From: Mycolicibacterium flavescens
GTDB lineage: Bacteria; Actinomycetota; Actinomycetes; Mycobacteriales; Mycobacteriaceae
NCBI RefSeq assembly: GCF_001722335.1
Contig: NZ_MIHA01000011.1
Span: 134,539-198,538 of the forward strand
Length of the DNA stretch: 64,000 nucleotides
Reading direction: 5' to 3'
This document shows, in pieces, positions 37,895 to 46,772 of this stretch (position 1 is the first letter of the stretch; every line of letters starts with the position of its first letter). The translations under genes and the position numbers were made by a program. The notes under the pieces were generated by a model. The model made no database searches, was not told the DNA's origin, and saw nothing but the letters and a program-made list of their open reading frames with translations.

Positions 37895-37968
37895 ACCGCC
37901 CGCCGTCCGTGTCCGCTGAAGATTTCGGGTGCCCGAGCGCTAGCCTGTCAAACGTCGCGACGAGAGTG

Positions 37969-39507
37969 ATGAGGGGAACGGCATTGGAGATCAGGGAATA
38001 CCTGCGGATATTCGCCAGGTACTGGTGGGTCATCGTGGGCCTCACCGTTCTCGGCGGTCTCGTCGGGTTCGCGACCTCGCTATTCATTACCCCTCAATAC
38101 CAGTCGACCGCGACGCTTTTCGTAGCGACGCAGAATGGCAACACCGCAACCGAGGCTTATCAAAACAATCTGTTCTCCACTGAGCGGGTCAATTCGTATG
38201 CTTCGCTGGCAACCAGCGAACAGGTCGCTGCGCGCGCGGTCGATCAACTCAAGGCGCCGATCTCCGCCGGTGAACTGCGGTCGAAGATCTCCGCGGCGGC
38301 GGATCCGAAGACGGTGCTGCTGTCGGTCAGCGTCACCGACCCCGACCCCGCCCAGGCGCAGTCCTACGCCAACGCCGTCGCGGGCCAACTGGTGAACCTC
38401 GTGAGCGAACTCGAGACGTCCCGGCGCGGCGGCACCCCGGCAGCGGGCGCCATCGTCGTCGACGAAGCCGGATACCCGACCGAACCGGCCGGCATCGGCC
38501 TGCCGTTGCGGATCGGGCTGGGGGTACTGGCCGGGCTCGTGCTCGGCATCATCGTCGCGATCTTGATCGGCGTCCTCGACAAGCGACTGCGCGGCCGCGA
38601 ATCCGTTGAGCACCAGTCCGATTCGTCGGTGATCGCGGCGCTTCCGGCGAGCCGGGTGCGGACCAGGACCGCGGTGGTCGACCTGAGCAGCGACGGTGCC
38701 TATCCCGAAGCGGTCCGCGAGCTGCGCACCAATCTGCGGTTCTGCACGACGGCCGACGGGGTGCGCGCACCCAAGGTCGTCGCGATCACCAGCCCGATGC
38801 GCGGCGACGGCCGCAGCACCGTGGCCGTCGACCTGGCGGCCGCGTTCGCCGAGACCGGCAAGTCGGTCGTGCTCGTCGACGGCGATCTTCGCAACCCGAC
38901 ACTCGCCTCCCGGCTGCCGCTGACGGTTCCGATGCGCAACGCCGCCCAGAGCAAGGGCCTGTCCACCGTGCTGGTCGGTGAGCACACCGTCGCCGACGGC
39001 ATCGTTAGCGGTATCCCGATCGGCAATCACACGATCGCGCTGCTGCCCGCCGGGCCGGCCGCACCGCGACCGGGCGAACTGTGGGCCACCGACCACAGCG
39101 AGGATTTGCTCACCGAACTGGCCGAGGCCTACGACTACGTCGTCGTCGACACGCCCGCCCTCGACGACTGCAACGACGGTGCGGTGGTGGCCGCGCTGTC
39201 CGACGGCGCGCTGATGTTGGCTCGCCTGCAGCACACGACGAGCACCGCGCTGCGCCGCGCGCTGCTGGCGCTGCGCGGGGCCGGCGCCGCGGTGCTGGGC
39301 ACCGTGGTGACGTTCGATCACCTGCGCGGCCGCGCCGGGCGCGATCGCGCCGCCCGCGACACCGCCACCACCCGCAGCGCCGAGACCCGCCGCGACGGCC
39401 CGGCGTCCGGGTCGGGTGAGGGGGACACCGAGGTGATCGGGGAGGGGCGGCTCGTCGGCAGCACCGGACCGCAGCAGCAGTCGCGGTCTCGTCACGGGTC
39501 CTCCTGA
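37969..39507 (+). CDS. Chain-length determinant fused to BY-kinase-like ATPase (Wzc-like)
   Basis: 512 residues from ATG 37969; TTG 37984, preceded by AGGGGAA, is a strong alternative start. A Wzz domain is flanked by membrane segments at about 20-40 and 180-203, the second preceded by the proline-rich YPTEPAGIGLP. The cytosolic part is a P-loop ATPase: Walker A-like SPMRGDGRST (275-284), Walker A' VLVDGDLRNP (301-310) and Walker B YVVVDTPAL. The Walker A lysine is arginine (Arg282), and no tyrosine occurs after residue 390, so the usual C-terminal Tyr cluster is missing. It would set polymer length with Wzy. Confidence 0.85.
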   Translation: MRGTALEIREYLRIFARYWWVIVGLTVLGGLVGFATSLFITPQYQSTATLFVATQNGNTATEAYQNNLFSTERVNSYASLATSEQVAARAVDQLKAPISAGELRSKISAAADPKTVLLSVSVTDPDPAQAQSYANAVAGQLVNLVSELETSRRGGTPAAGAIVVDEAGYPTEPAGIGLPLRIGLGVLAGLVLGIIVAILIGVLDKRLRGRESVEHQSDSSVIAALPASRVRTRTAVVDLSSDGAYPEAVRELRTNLRFCTTADGVRAPKVVAITSPMRGDGRSTVAVDLAAAFAETGKSVVLVDGDLRNPTLASRLPLTVPMRNAAQSKGLSTVLVGEHTVADGIVSGIPIGNHTIALLPAGPAAPRPGELWATDHSEDLLTELAEAYDYVVVDTPALDDCNDGAVVAALSDGALMLARLQHTTSTALRRALLALRGAGAAVLGTVVTFDHLRGRAGRDRAARDTATTRSAETRRDGPASGSGEGDTEVIGEGRLVGSTGPQQQSRSRHGSS

Positions 39508-39509
39508 AC

Positions 39510-40760
39510 GTGCGGTGGCGCGCCAGCGCAGCGCTCGCCGCGGTGGCGGTGACGCTGCTGTCGGGCTGCGGCGCGGGCACCGCTCCCGAGCCGCCCGGCT
39601 ATGAGCGGCCGACGCGTGAGCTGACCCCCCAGTTCGCCGGGGCGCCAACGCTTCCCCCGCCCGACCTGACCGACGACGGACCCGGATCGCTGGTGCGGGT
39701 GGAACCGGTCGTCGGCGACGCGTCCTTCGACAGCGCCGACGCCGCGGCGGTCAAGGTGGTGTTCCGGTCGACCTCGGGTGCCGGGACGCCGACCGTGGTG
39801 TCCGGGGTGATCGCCGTTCCGCCGGGCACGCCGCCGCCGGGCGGCTGGCCGGTGGTGTCGTTCGGTCACGAGATGACCGGGACGATGAACAAGTGTGCGC
39901 CCTCGCGCGCCCCCGACTTCTGGGGCTACGCGACGCAGATGGTGACGTTTTTGTCCCGCGGCTTCGCGGTGGCGCTGCCGGACTTCCAGGGTCTCGGCGT
40001 GGAGGGGCCCGAACATTCGGTGATCGACGCGGCGTCGTTGGGCCACAACATGATCGACGCGGCGCGCGCGGTGCGCCGGGTGTCCCCGGACGTCAGCTCC
40101 CGCTGGGCCGCGTTCGGCGTCGGCGAAGGCGGGCTGGCGGCGTGGGCGGCGGCCGAGCGGGCCGGCGGGTACGGCGCCGGGATGGAGATGGTCGGCGCGG
40201 TCGCGGTGTCCCCGTACGCCGACCTGTCCCCGCTCGCGGATGCGGCGACGGCGGGCACCTTGACCGAAGGTGAACAGGCTCGGCTGTACATGATGGTGCT
40301 GGAGAGCCTGGCCGCGGCGCCCGGCTTCGAACTCGACGCGTACCGGCGCGGGCTGGCGCGTGACCGCTGGAACGAGATCCTCGACTGCGCGCCGGCCAAC
40401 CCGACCGAGGCGGTGCGCGCGCTCGAGCGCGTCAGCGCCGACGATCTGCGCCCCGCCGACCTCGCCGCCACCGACGAGCTGCGCGGGCGGCTGCGCGAGG
40501 CGGCGTTGCCGTCGCCGATCCCGGAGCCGAATTCGGCGCCGGTGCTGGTGATCTGGGGGACCGGGGACACCGTGGTGCCGGGCACCGGCATCGACAACGC
40601 GGTGCTCGCGGCGTGCGAGCAGGGCGACACGATCGAGGCGATGCGGCGCATCGGCGACACCAAACCCGTCAACGACCAGGTGATCAACAGTGCGTTGAGC
40701 TGGATGACCGGGCGGTTCGACGGCCAGCAGCCCGCCGACTCCTGTCAGGGGCTCGCGTGA
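39510..40760 (+). CDS. Lipoprotein alpha/beta-hydrolase paralogue with degenerate catalytic triad
   Basis: 416 residues with a lipobox (TLLSGC, Cys20). It belongs to the same secreted-lipase-like family as four neighbours: GGWPVVSFGHEMTG, ALPDFQGLG and DAARAVRR all align. The nucleophile elbow, GxSQGG in the other four, reads GVGEGG here, so serine is replaced by Gly205. The histidine position in the last helix region (RRIGDTKPVNDQ) has no His. Only the aspartate (WGTGDTVVP) remains. It is therefore probably a non-catalytic binding protein. It begins 2 bp after the Wzc-like stop and overlaps the next Wzz gene (GTGA), so it is co-produced with both chain-length proteins. Confidence 0.85.
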   Translation: MRWRASAALAAVAVTLLSGCGAGTAPEPPGYERPTRELTPQFAGAPTLPPPDLTDDGPGSLVRVEPVVGDASFDSADAAAVKVVFRSTSGAGTPTVVSGVIAVPPGTPPPGGWPVVSFGHEMTGTMNKCAPSRAPDFWGYATQMVTFLSRGFAVALPDFQGLGVEGPEHSVIDAASLGHNMIDAARAVRRVSPDVSSRWAAFGVGEGGLAAWAAAERAGGYGAGMEMVGAVAVSPYADLSPLADAATAGTLTEGEQARLYMMVLESLAAAPGFELDAYRRGLARDRWNEILDCAPANPTEAVRALERVSADDLRPADLAATDELRGRLREAALPSPIPEPNSAPVLVIWGTGDTVVPGTGIDNAVLAACEQGDTIEAMRRIGDTKPVNDQVINSALSWMTGRFDGQQPADSCQGLA

Positions 40761-41425
40761 AACCGCCGGCGTTCGTCCCCAGCGTCCGCGACTACCTGCG
40801 CATGCTCGCCGCGGGTTGGTGGATAATCCTGGCCGCCACAGTGCTTTCCGGGTTCGCCGGCTGGCTGCACTGGTATGCGGGTCCGGCGGTCTACCAGGCG
40901 ACGGTCAAACTGTTCGTCGTCACCCCCGGCAACGCCACGACGATCGACGCCTACTACGGCCAGCTCAACGCGGCGCTGCGCGCCCCCACCTACCAGGAAC
41001 TGGCGCGCAGCGGCCAGATCACCACCCGCACCATCGAACAACTGGGCCTGACCGAGACGCCGGATGAACTGGCCGCCCGGATCACCGTCGTCCCGGAAAC
41101 ACCGGTGCTTCTCGACGTCTCGGTGCTCGGCGCGGATCCCGACCGCGCCGGGGAGACCGCCGAAGCGGTCGCCGACAACATGGTCGCGCTGACCAAGCAG
41201 CTCGCCACCGTGGAGAGCGCCGACACCGAAGTCGTGCCCGTCAACGACGGCGCGACCGTGTCACGGACACAGTCGATGCGGACCCTGGTCGTCGGCGCCG
41301 CGGCGGTGGGGTTGGGGTTGAGTTCGCTGCTGGTGATCGCGTACGGCTTGGTCCGCGACAGGCTGCTGGACCGGCGCCAGGTCGACTCGGTCATCCGCGA
41401 AACCATTGCGGCGGAACGCGAATGA
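40757..41425 (+). CDS. Second Wzz-type chain-length determinant, no kinase domain
   Basis: 222 residues. A membrane segment at about 20-40 (LAAGWWIILAATVLSGFAGWLHW), a periplasmic-type domain starting YQATVKLFVVTPGNATTIDAYYGQLNAAL, and a second membrane segment (TLVVGAAAVGLGLSSLLVIAYG) give the Wzz topology. It stops soon after, without an ATPase. It may form mixed oligomers with the Wzc-like protein or set a second chain length. Stop-start overlaps of 4 bp with both neighbouring lipoprotein genes. Confidence 0.85.
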   Translation: MKPPAFVPSVRDYLRMLAAGWWIILAATVLSGFAGWLHWYAGPAVYQATVKLFVVTPGNATTIDAYYGQLNAALRAPTYQELARSGQITTRTIEQLGLTETPDELAARITVVPETPVLLDVSVLGADPDRAGETAEAVADNMVALTKQLATVESADTEVVPVNDGATVSRTQSMRTLVVGAAAVGLGLSSLLVIAYGLVRDRLLDRRQVDSVIRETIAAERE

Positions 41426-42753
41426 TCCGACCAGTGGTCGCGTCGCTGTGCGGACTGCTGACGGTCTGCCTGCTGATGACCGGCTGCCAGAGCAGCGAGC
41501 CGGTCCGTTCCGCACCCGACGCCGCCGCCGGTATGGATCTGCGTCCCGACACGAGCGGCGCCGGCGCGCAACCCGGCGCGCTGTACGCGGCGCGCACGCT
41601 GCCCAACATCGACCGCCGGCTCAAATCGGTCAGCTCGCTGGCCGCCCGCATCGAGTACACGTCGACCGGCCTGCGCGGCGACCTCACCCGGGTCAGCGCG
41701 ACGGTGTTCGTCCCCTCCGGTCGGCAGGCGCCACCCGGCGGCTGGCCGGTCATCGTCTACGGCCACCCCACCACCGGCGTCGACACCGACTGCGCGCCGT
41801 CGCGGTCACCGAACCTGTCGGGCGCCTCGGCCACCGTCGAGGCGTTGGTCGCCGGCGGCTACGTCGTCGCCGTCCCCGACTACCAGGGCCTCGGCATCGA
41901 CGACGGCGGGCACCCCTACCTGGAACCGACCACCGCCGGTCACAACGTCATCGACGCGGTCCGGGCCATCCGCCGACTCGTACCGGAGGTCTCCGACCGC
42001 TGGGCCGGCGTCGGAATCTCCCAGGGCGGGCAGGCGATGTGGGCGGCCAACGAACTCGCCGGCCCCTACGGCGCCGGGCTCGCCCTGCTGGGCACCGTCA
42101 GCCTGGCCCCGCCGACCGACCTGACCGGGCTGGCGGTCCAGGCCGGCGCCGGCGCGCTGACCAAACAGCAGCAGGGCGCGCTGCAACTGCTGCTCTACTC
42201 GCTGCACCGCGAGCACCCCCACTTCAACCTCGACGACTACCGCCGCGGCGTGGTCGCCGACAAGTGGGACGTGTTGTCCTCATGCGAGGCCGGCGCCGTC
42301 GCCGAGCGGGTCGCCGCGATCGACGCCATCACCGCCGACGACCTGCGACCGGCCGGCCCGGAGGCGCAGGCGGTGCTCGAGGCCTACCTGCGGGAGCGCA
42401 GCCTGCCGCGCCAGCCCGCGTCCGCGCCGATGCTCGTCGTGTTCGGCGGTAGAGACGAAGTGCTCCCGGAAGCGTGGACCCGCGGCGCCCTGACCGCCGC
42501 GTGCGGGATGGGCGACGTCATCGACATCCAGTTCCAACCCGACAGAGGTCACCACGACCTCGACGTGTCGATGGCGTACCCATGGCTGGCCGACCGTTTT
42601 GCCGGGGTGCCCGCGACCGACACCTGCGCGACGTTCATCACTCCGCCGCCCCCCGCGGAGCCGGTGGTCGAGAATGGGACCGAAGCCCAGTCGACCGAAG
42701 CGATCGGACAGGAGTCGACCGTGGACGCCGACAACACCGGAGAAGGACAGTGA
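41422..42753 (+). CDS. Lipoprotein secretory-lipase-like alpha/beta-hydrolase
   Basis: 443 residues with a lipobox (LLMTGC, Cys22). Catalytic elements are intact: VIVYGHPTTG oxyanion region, GISQGG with Ser200, GGRDEVLPE with Asp345 and RGHHDLD with His377. The pattern fits the secretory lipase (LIP, Pfam PF03583-type) group. The enzyme would be anchored outside the membrane and hydrolyse or transfer acyl esters, possibly on the polysaccharide. A C-terminal acidic, Thr/Ser-rich tail (VENGTEAQSTEAIGQ) is unique among the five copies. ATGA overlap upstream, GTGA overlap downstream. Confidence 0.88.
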   Translation: MIRPVVASLCGLLTVCLLMTGCQSSEPVRSAPDAAAGMDLRPDTSGAGAQPGALYAARTLPNIDRRLKSVSSLAARIEYTSTGLRGDLTRVSATVFVPSGRQAPPGGWPVIVYGHPTTGVDTDCAPSRSPNLSGASATVEALVAGGYVVAVPDYQGLGIDDGGHPYLEPTTAGHNVIDAVRAIRRLVPEVSDRWAGVGISQGGQAMWAANELAGPYGAGLALLGTVSLAPPTDLTGLAVQAGAGALTKQQQGALQLLLYSLHREHPHFNLDDYRRGVVADKWDVLSSCEAGAVAERVAAIDAITADDLRPAGPEAQAVLEAYLRERSLPRQPASAPMLVVFGGRDEVLPEAWTRGALTAACGMGDVIDIQFQPDRGHHDLDVSMAYPWLADRFAGVPATDTCATFITPPPPAEPVVENGTEAQSTEAIGQESTVDADNTGEGQ

Positions 42754-44012
42754 CCACCGAACCGCGCACCGCGAACACCCCGGCGCAACTGGGCGTCGCG
42801 GGCACCCGCAGCCGGATCATCGGACTCGACGGCGCCCGCGGGCTGTCCTGTCTGGGCGTCGCGATCATGCACGTCACCGTCCACTATTCGCCGGACAGCG
42901 CGGCAGCGTGGAAGACCAACCTGCTCGGGCTGTCGCTGATCTTCTTCTACGCGCTCAGCGGATTCCTGCTGTTCCTGCCCTACGCCCGCAACCTGTGCAA
43001 GGAGCGGTCCGCCGCGCAGCTGCCCAGCACCCGCAACTTCACGCTGCACCGCATCGCCCGCATCCTGCCCGGCTATCTGGCGATCTTCCTGCTGGTGAAC
43101 TTCGTGCTGCAGGCCTCTTACATCGGCAACGCCTCGATGCAGCCGCTGGGCACCGAAGACGGCACCGGGATGATCACCGACCCGTGGCAGCTGCTGGCCA
43201 ACCTGACGCTGATGCAGTCCTACTTCCCGCAGTACTTCCAGACCGGGCTGAACCCGTCGTGGTCGCTGACCCTGGAGTACGCGTTCTACGCCTCGCTGCC
43301 GATCCTCGGGGTGCTGTTGTTCGCGCTGCGCAAGCGCACGAACATCCGCCCGCTGCGGCTGGCCCTGCTGGCCCCGCTGATCCTGATCGTCATCGGCTTC
43401 GTCGGCCGGGCCTTCATCCCGCTGGCGATCAAGGTCTCCGGGCTCACCGACCCGACCGTGATCCAGTGGGGGCCCAACTGGGTCGCCGTGTTCACCAAGT
43501 GCTTCCTGACCAACGCCGACACCTTCGCGTTCGGCATGATCGCGGCGGTCGTCGTGGTCGCGATGGAGGAGAAGTCGCTGCGCGAGCAGTTCAGCCGCCG
43601 GGTGCGGATGATCAGCGTGCTGGCGCTGTTCCCGACGACGGCGGTGTTCCTGTTCCTGATCGCCACCGCGAACCCGTATGCGACATCGGGCATCGCGGTC
43701 GCGTGCGGGTTGGCGATCCTGATCATCGTCGCGCCGCTGGCCCGCGGTGAGGCCTCGGGCATCGCGCGTTTCCTCGACACCGCGCCGTTGCGGTTCGTCG
43801 GCAAGGTGTCGCTGTCGGCCTACCTGCTGCACTTCCCGCTGATGATCGTGCTCGGCCGGTGGGGGCTGATGGCCGGCGACTCGGTGCCGGGCATGCTGCA
43901 GAACGTCGCCGTCGTTCTCGCGGTGACGCTGGCGGTGTCGACGGTGACCTACTACCTCGTCGAGCAACCCGCGATGAACTGGGCCAAACGGTACCGAGCC
44001 CGGTGGGCGTGA
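42750..44012 (+). CDS. Acyltransferase-3 (OafA-like) integral membrane O-acyltransferase
   Basis: 420 residues from GTG 42750, overlapping the preceding stop. It opens with IIGLDGARGLSCLGVAIMHV (the family R/G-L-x-A-H motif) and then about ten membrane segments, including FFYALSGFLLFLPYA and NPSWSLTLEYAFYASLP, ending FVGKVSLSAYLLHFPLMIVLG. Such proteins carry acyl groups across the membrane and esterify exported sugars. Flanked by two lipase-like genes, it suggests that this polysaccharide is acylated and remodelled outside the cell. Confidence 0.9.
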   Translation: MTTEPRTANTPAQLGVAGTRSRIIGLDGARGLSCLGVAIMHVTVHYSPDSAAAWKTNLLGLSLIFFYALSGFLLFLPYARNLCKERSAAQLPSTRNFTLHRIARILPGYLAIFLLVNFVLQASYIGNASMQPLGTEDGTGMITDPWQLLANLTLMQSYFPQYFQTGLNPSWSLTLEYAFYASLPILGVLLFALRKRTNIRPLRLALLAPLILIVIGFVGRAFIPLAIKVSGLTDPTVIQWGPNWVAVFTKCFLTNADTFAFGMIAAVVVVAMEEKSLREQFSRRVRMISVLALFPTTAVFLFLIATANPYATSGIAVACGLAILIIVAPLARGEASGIARFLDTAPLRFVGKVSLSAYLLHFPLMIVLGRWGLMAGDSVPGMLQNVAVVLAVTLAVSTVTYYLVEQPAMNWAKRYRARWA

Positions 44013-45235
44013 TGCGCCGCAACGTCGTCATCTGGGGCAGCGTGGCGGCGGTGGTGGTGCTTGTCGTCGCGCTGGTCCCGGTGGCCTGGAATCTGGCCGG
44101 AGGCTGGTTGCGGCCCGCGCCGGACGAGCCGACGCCGATCGCGACCGCCGACCTGTCCGGCACCGGTCCGGGATCGCTGGTCAGCGCGATGACGATGCCG
44201 GCGTTCTCCCGCACGAATTTCGGCAAGACGATGAACTCGGCGCGCGTGGTGTACCGGTCGACCTCCGGGGACACCGGCGCCGAAACCGAGGTGTCGGGCA
44301 GCGTCTTCACCCCGCTCGGCACACCCCCGCCCGGCGGGTGGCCGGTGATCGCCTTCGGGCACGGCACCACCGGCATCAACGAGCCGTGTGCGCCGTCGCT
44401 GTCGGGCACACTGCTCGGTACGGGCGAAGCGGTCGCGGCCCTCACCTCCGGTGGCTACGCCGTGGCGTTCGCCGACTACCAGGGCCTCGGCCACCCAGGC
44501 GTCCACCCGTACCCCGACCCGCGCACGGCCGGGCTCAACGTCATCGACGCGGTGCGCGCGCTGCGCCACACGTTCCCCGACGTCTCCGACCGGTGGGCCG
44601 CGCTCGGCGGCTCGCAGGGCGGCGGCGCGGTGTGGGCGGCCGACGAACAGGCCGCGGATTACGCGCCCGAACTCGATCTGGTCGGCGCCGTGGCCTACGT
44701 CCCGTCGGCAGACGTGACGGGCCTCGTCGACAAGGCGCAGGACGGCACCATGACCCCCGATCAGCAGTTGGTGTACGTCGCGATCGTCGAGTCGATGGCC
44801 CGCCTGCATCCGGACCTCAACCGCGACGACTACCGCCGCGGCGCCGCCGCGAAGTACTGGGACATCCTCAACGCGTGCTCGGGCCCGATGGTCGCCGACC
44901 GCGACGCCGCCGCCGGCGAACTCACCCCCGCCGATCTGACCCCGGCCTCCCCGGCCGCCGCGGACCGGTTGCGCTCGCTGCTCGCGCAGTGGGCGCTGCC
45001 GCACCGGCCGCTGTCGGCGCCGCTGGCGGTGGTCTATGCCGGACAGGACGAGTTCATCGACGAACAATGGACCACCGAGGCGTTAGCCCGCGCATGCGCG
45101 CTGGGCGGGAAGGTGTCATGGCGGCTCGACCCAACCAAAGGGCACGGTGGCGTGGACCTGTCGGATCACTTCGGCTGGCTGCTCGACCGGTTCGCGAACA
45201 AACCGGTGACCGATGAGTGCCCGGCGCAACCCTGA
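44012..45235 (+). CDS. Secretory-lipase-like alpha/beta-hydrolase, membrane-anchored
   Basis: 407 residues from ATG 44012 (a GTG 3 bp upstream is also possible). Instead of a lipobox, it has an N-terminal membrane anchor (VVIWGSVAAVVVLVVALVPVAW). The catalytic set is present: FGHGTTGINEPCAPS, LGGSQGGGAVWAADE with the nucleophile serine, AGQDEFIDEQW with Asp and KGHGGVD with His. Close paralogue of the genes at 48.3 and 50.4 kb. It overlaps the acyltransferase stop and the following SGNH gene (23 bp). Confidence 0.87.
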   Translation: MRRNVVIWGSVAAVVVLVVALVPVAWNLAGGWLRPAPDEPTPIATADLSGTGPGSLVSAMTMPAFSRTNFGKTMNSARVVYRSTSGDTGAETEVSGSVFTPLGTPPPGGWPVIAFGHGTTGINEPCAPSLSGTLLGTGEAVAALTSGGYAVAFADYQGLGHPGVHPYPDPRTAGLNVIDAVRALRHTFPDVSDRWAALGGSQGGGAVWAADEQAADYAPELDLVGAVAYVPSADVTGLVDKAQDGTMTPDQQLVYVAIVESMARLHPDLNRDDYRRGAAAKYWDILNACSGPMVADRDAAAGELTPADLTPASPAAADRLRSLLAQWALPHRPLSAPLAVVYAGQDEFIDEQWTTEALARACALGGKVSWRLDPTKGHGGVDLSDHFGWLLDRFANKPVTDECPAQP

Positions 45236-46097
45236 CGGCGACAGCGCGCTGTGGCGCCAGCTGGTGGTGGAGGCCAAATGCGTCGTCAAGCGGTTGATCG
45301 CCCCGCGCGGGACGCCGGTCGACCCGCCGGCCTCGCCGTATCTGGTGGTTCCGGTGCTCGGGCAGTCGAACGCGTTCGGGATGGGCCTCGGGCTCGACCT
45401 CGACGGCCCCGACAAACCGCACCCGCGGGTGCACCAGTGGGCCATGTGCGGACCATCGAAAGGCACCGCGGTGCTGGCGGTCGACCCGCTGCTGCACGAG
45501 ATCCCGAGCAAGGGGGTCGGTTTCGGGACGACGTTCGCCAAACACCTGGCCGACGCGACCGGCCGCAGCGTGCTGTTGATCCCGGGCGCGCGCGGGGACA
45601 CGTCGTTCACCCCGAAAAACGGCTACACCTGGGATCCCGCCGACACCCGCACCCGGGTGAACCTCTACCGGCGCGCGGTCTCCGAGATCGACGCGGTGCT
45701 GGCGCGGTACCCGGGCAGCGAGGTTCCGGTGATCTTGTGGCACCAGGGTGAGACCGACGTACCGCTGATGGCCGGCTCGGTCTACCAAGCAAAGCTCGAT
45801 TTCATGATCAACGACCTGCGGTCCCGTTACGGGGACAAGTTGCCTGTATTGCTCGGGCAAATGGTGCCCGAAGAGATGGAGCTGAGTCACAAGGATTATT
45901 CGGCGGTCAATGCGGTGCACGCAGACACCCCGAATCGCCTTGCTCGGACAGCGTTTATTCCCGGCAGCCGCAATTGCGTCAACGGGGGCGCCGACCGCCA
46001 CTACAACGCCGCCGGGCAGCGGCAGATGGGCCACGACATGTGGGCCGCCTACCAGCGGATGTGCGGCGACAGGCTCGCGGAGTATGCGATCGACTGA
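45213..46097 (+). CDS. SGNH-type sialate O-acetylesterase-like hydrolase
   Basis: 294 residues of the SASA/DUF303 type. The nucleophile is in VLGQSNAFGMG (Ser52), an internal block is VILWHQGETDVPL, and the catalytic histidine is in DRHYNAAGQ near residue 270. Such enzymes remove O-acetyl groups from sugars. No signal peptide is obvious, so location is uncertain. It is embedded between an overlapping lipase-like gene and the DUF218 gene, suggesting control of the acetylation state of the polysaccharide. Confidence 0.85.
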   Translation: MSARRNPDGDSALWRQLVVEAKCVVKRLIAPRGTPVDPPASPYLVVPVLGQSNAFGMGLGLDLDGPDKPHPRVHQWAMCGPSKGTAVLAVDPLLHEIPSKGVGFGTTFAKHLADATGRSVLLIPGARGDTSFTPKNGYTWDPADTRTRVNLYRRAVSEIDAVLARYPGSEVPVILWHQGETDVPLMAGSVYQAKLDFMINDLRSRYGDKLPVLLGQMVPEEMELSHKDYSAVNAVHADTPNRLARTAFIPGSRNCVNGGADRHYNAAGQRQMGHDMWAAYQRMCGDRLAEYAID

Positions 46098-46659
46098 CCC
46101 CGCCCGCGCGGTGTTCGAGGCGGTCGCGGTGGTGGTCGTGGTGGTGCTGGTCGACCTGACCGCCGCCGGTTTCGTGCTGTTCACCAACGCGGCGCCCGAC
46201 GAGCTCGAAAAGGCCGACGCGATACTGGTTCTCGCAGGTGAGCACGACGGCCGGGAGGACCACGGGGTCGCGTTGGCGCGCGCCGGTTGGGCTCCGACCG
46301 TAGTCTTGTCGAACCCGTACCCGAGCGACGACGAGGTCATGGACCGGGTGTGTGACGGTGAACCGGGCGTCGAGGTGATCTGCGTGCGGCCGGATCTCCT
46401 GACGACCAGAGGTGAGGCGATCGCGATGCGCGCACTGGCCGACGAGCGGTCCTGGCGGAAAATCATCGTCGTGACGTGGCGTTATCACATGCCCCGCGCG
46501 CGGTTCATTTTCCGTCAGTGCTATTCGGCGCGAGGTGACGATACGGTGATGACAGCGGTGCCCAGGTCTTATGACTTCTCGGTGCCGGAGTGGGAGCTGA
46601 CGTACGCATATCAATTTGCTGGGTTCGCGAAGGCGGCAATACAGGGGGATTGCTCTTGA
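46084..46659 (+). CDS. DUF218 (YdcF/SanA-like) membrane protein
   Basis: 191 residues from ATG 46084, overlapping the esterase stop by 14 bp. One N-terminal membrane segment (VAVVVVVVLVDLTAAGFVLF) precedes a DUF218 domain: ADAILVLAGEHDGREDHGVALARAGWAP, LSNPYP, LLTTRGEAIAMRALADERSWRKIIVVTWRYHMPRAR. DUF218 proteins of enteric bacteria (ElyC, SanA) affect envelope precursor use and permeability; biochemistry is unclear. It is the last gene of the long unit that starts with the Wzc-like gene. Confidence 0.85.
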   Translation: MRSTDPARAVFEAVAVVVVVVLVDLTAAGFVLFTNAAPDELEKADAILVLAGEHDGREDHGVALARAGWAPTVVLSNPYPSDDEVMDRVCDGEPGVEVICVRPDLLTTRGEAIAMRALADERSWRKIIVVTWRYHMPRARFIFRQCYSARGDDTVMTAVPRSYDFSVPEWELTYAYQFAGFAKAAIQGDCS

Positions 46660-46705
46660 CCAGCTACTTTGCCAAATAAGTAGCGTAGTCGGGCAAACTT
46701 TGACA
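46656..46705 (+). promoter_or_regulatory. Probable promoter/operator region of the priming transferase
   Basis: An AT-rich stretch after the DUF218 stop contains a perfect dyad GCTACTT-N8-AAGTAGC (46663-46684) and a TTGACA hexamer at 46700-46705, followed by a strong AGGAGGT before the GTG at 46773. It is the best candidate for an independent, regulated promoter for the WcaJ-like gene. Confidence 0.45.
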
Positions 46706-46772
46706 TAGTGAACGAGCCGCAGCCATCGCGATTCGCTGCAGAACCGCCAGCAAACAGGAGGTAGGTCAAGCC

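Noticed and set aside
42549..43967. 472-codon minus-strand frame opposite the acyltransferase-3 gene
   Set aside because: Its composition (Gln/Arg/His-rich, no hydrophobic core) is that of an antisense shadow of a membrane protein gene.
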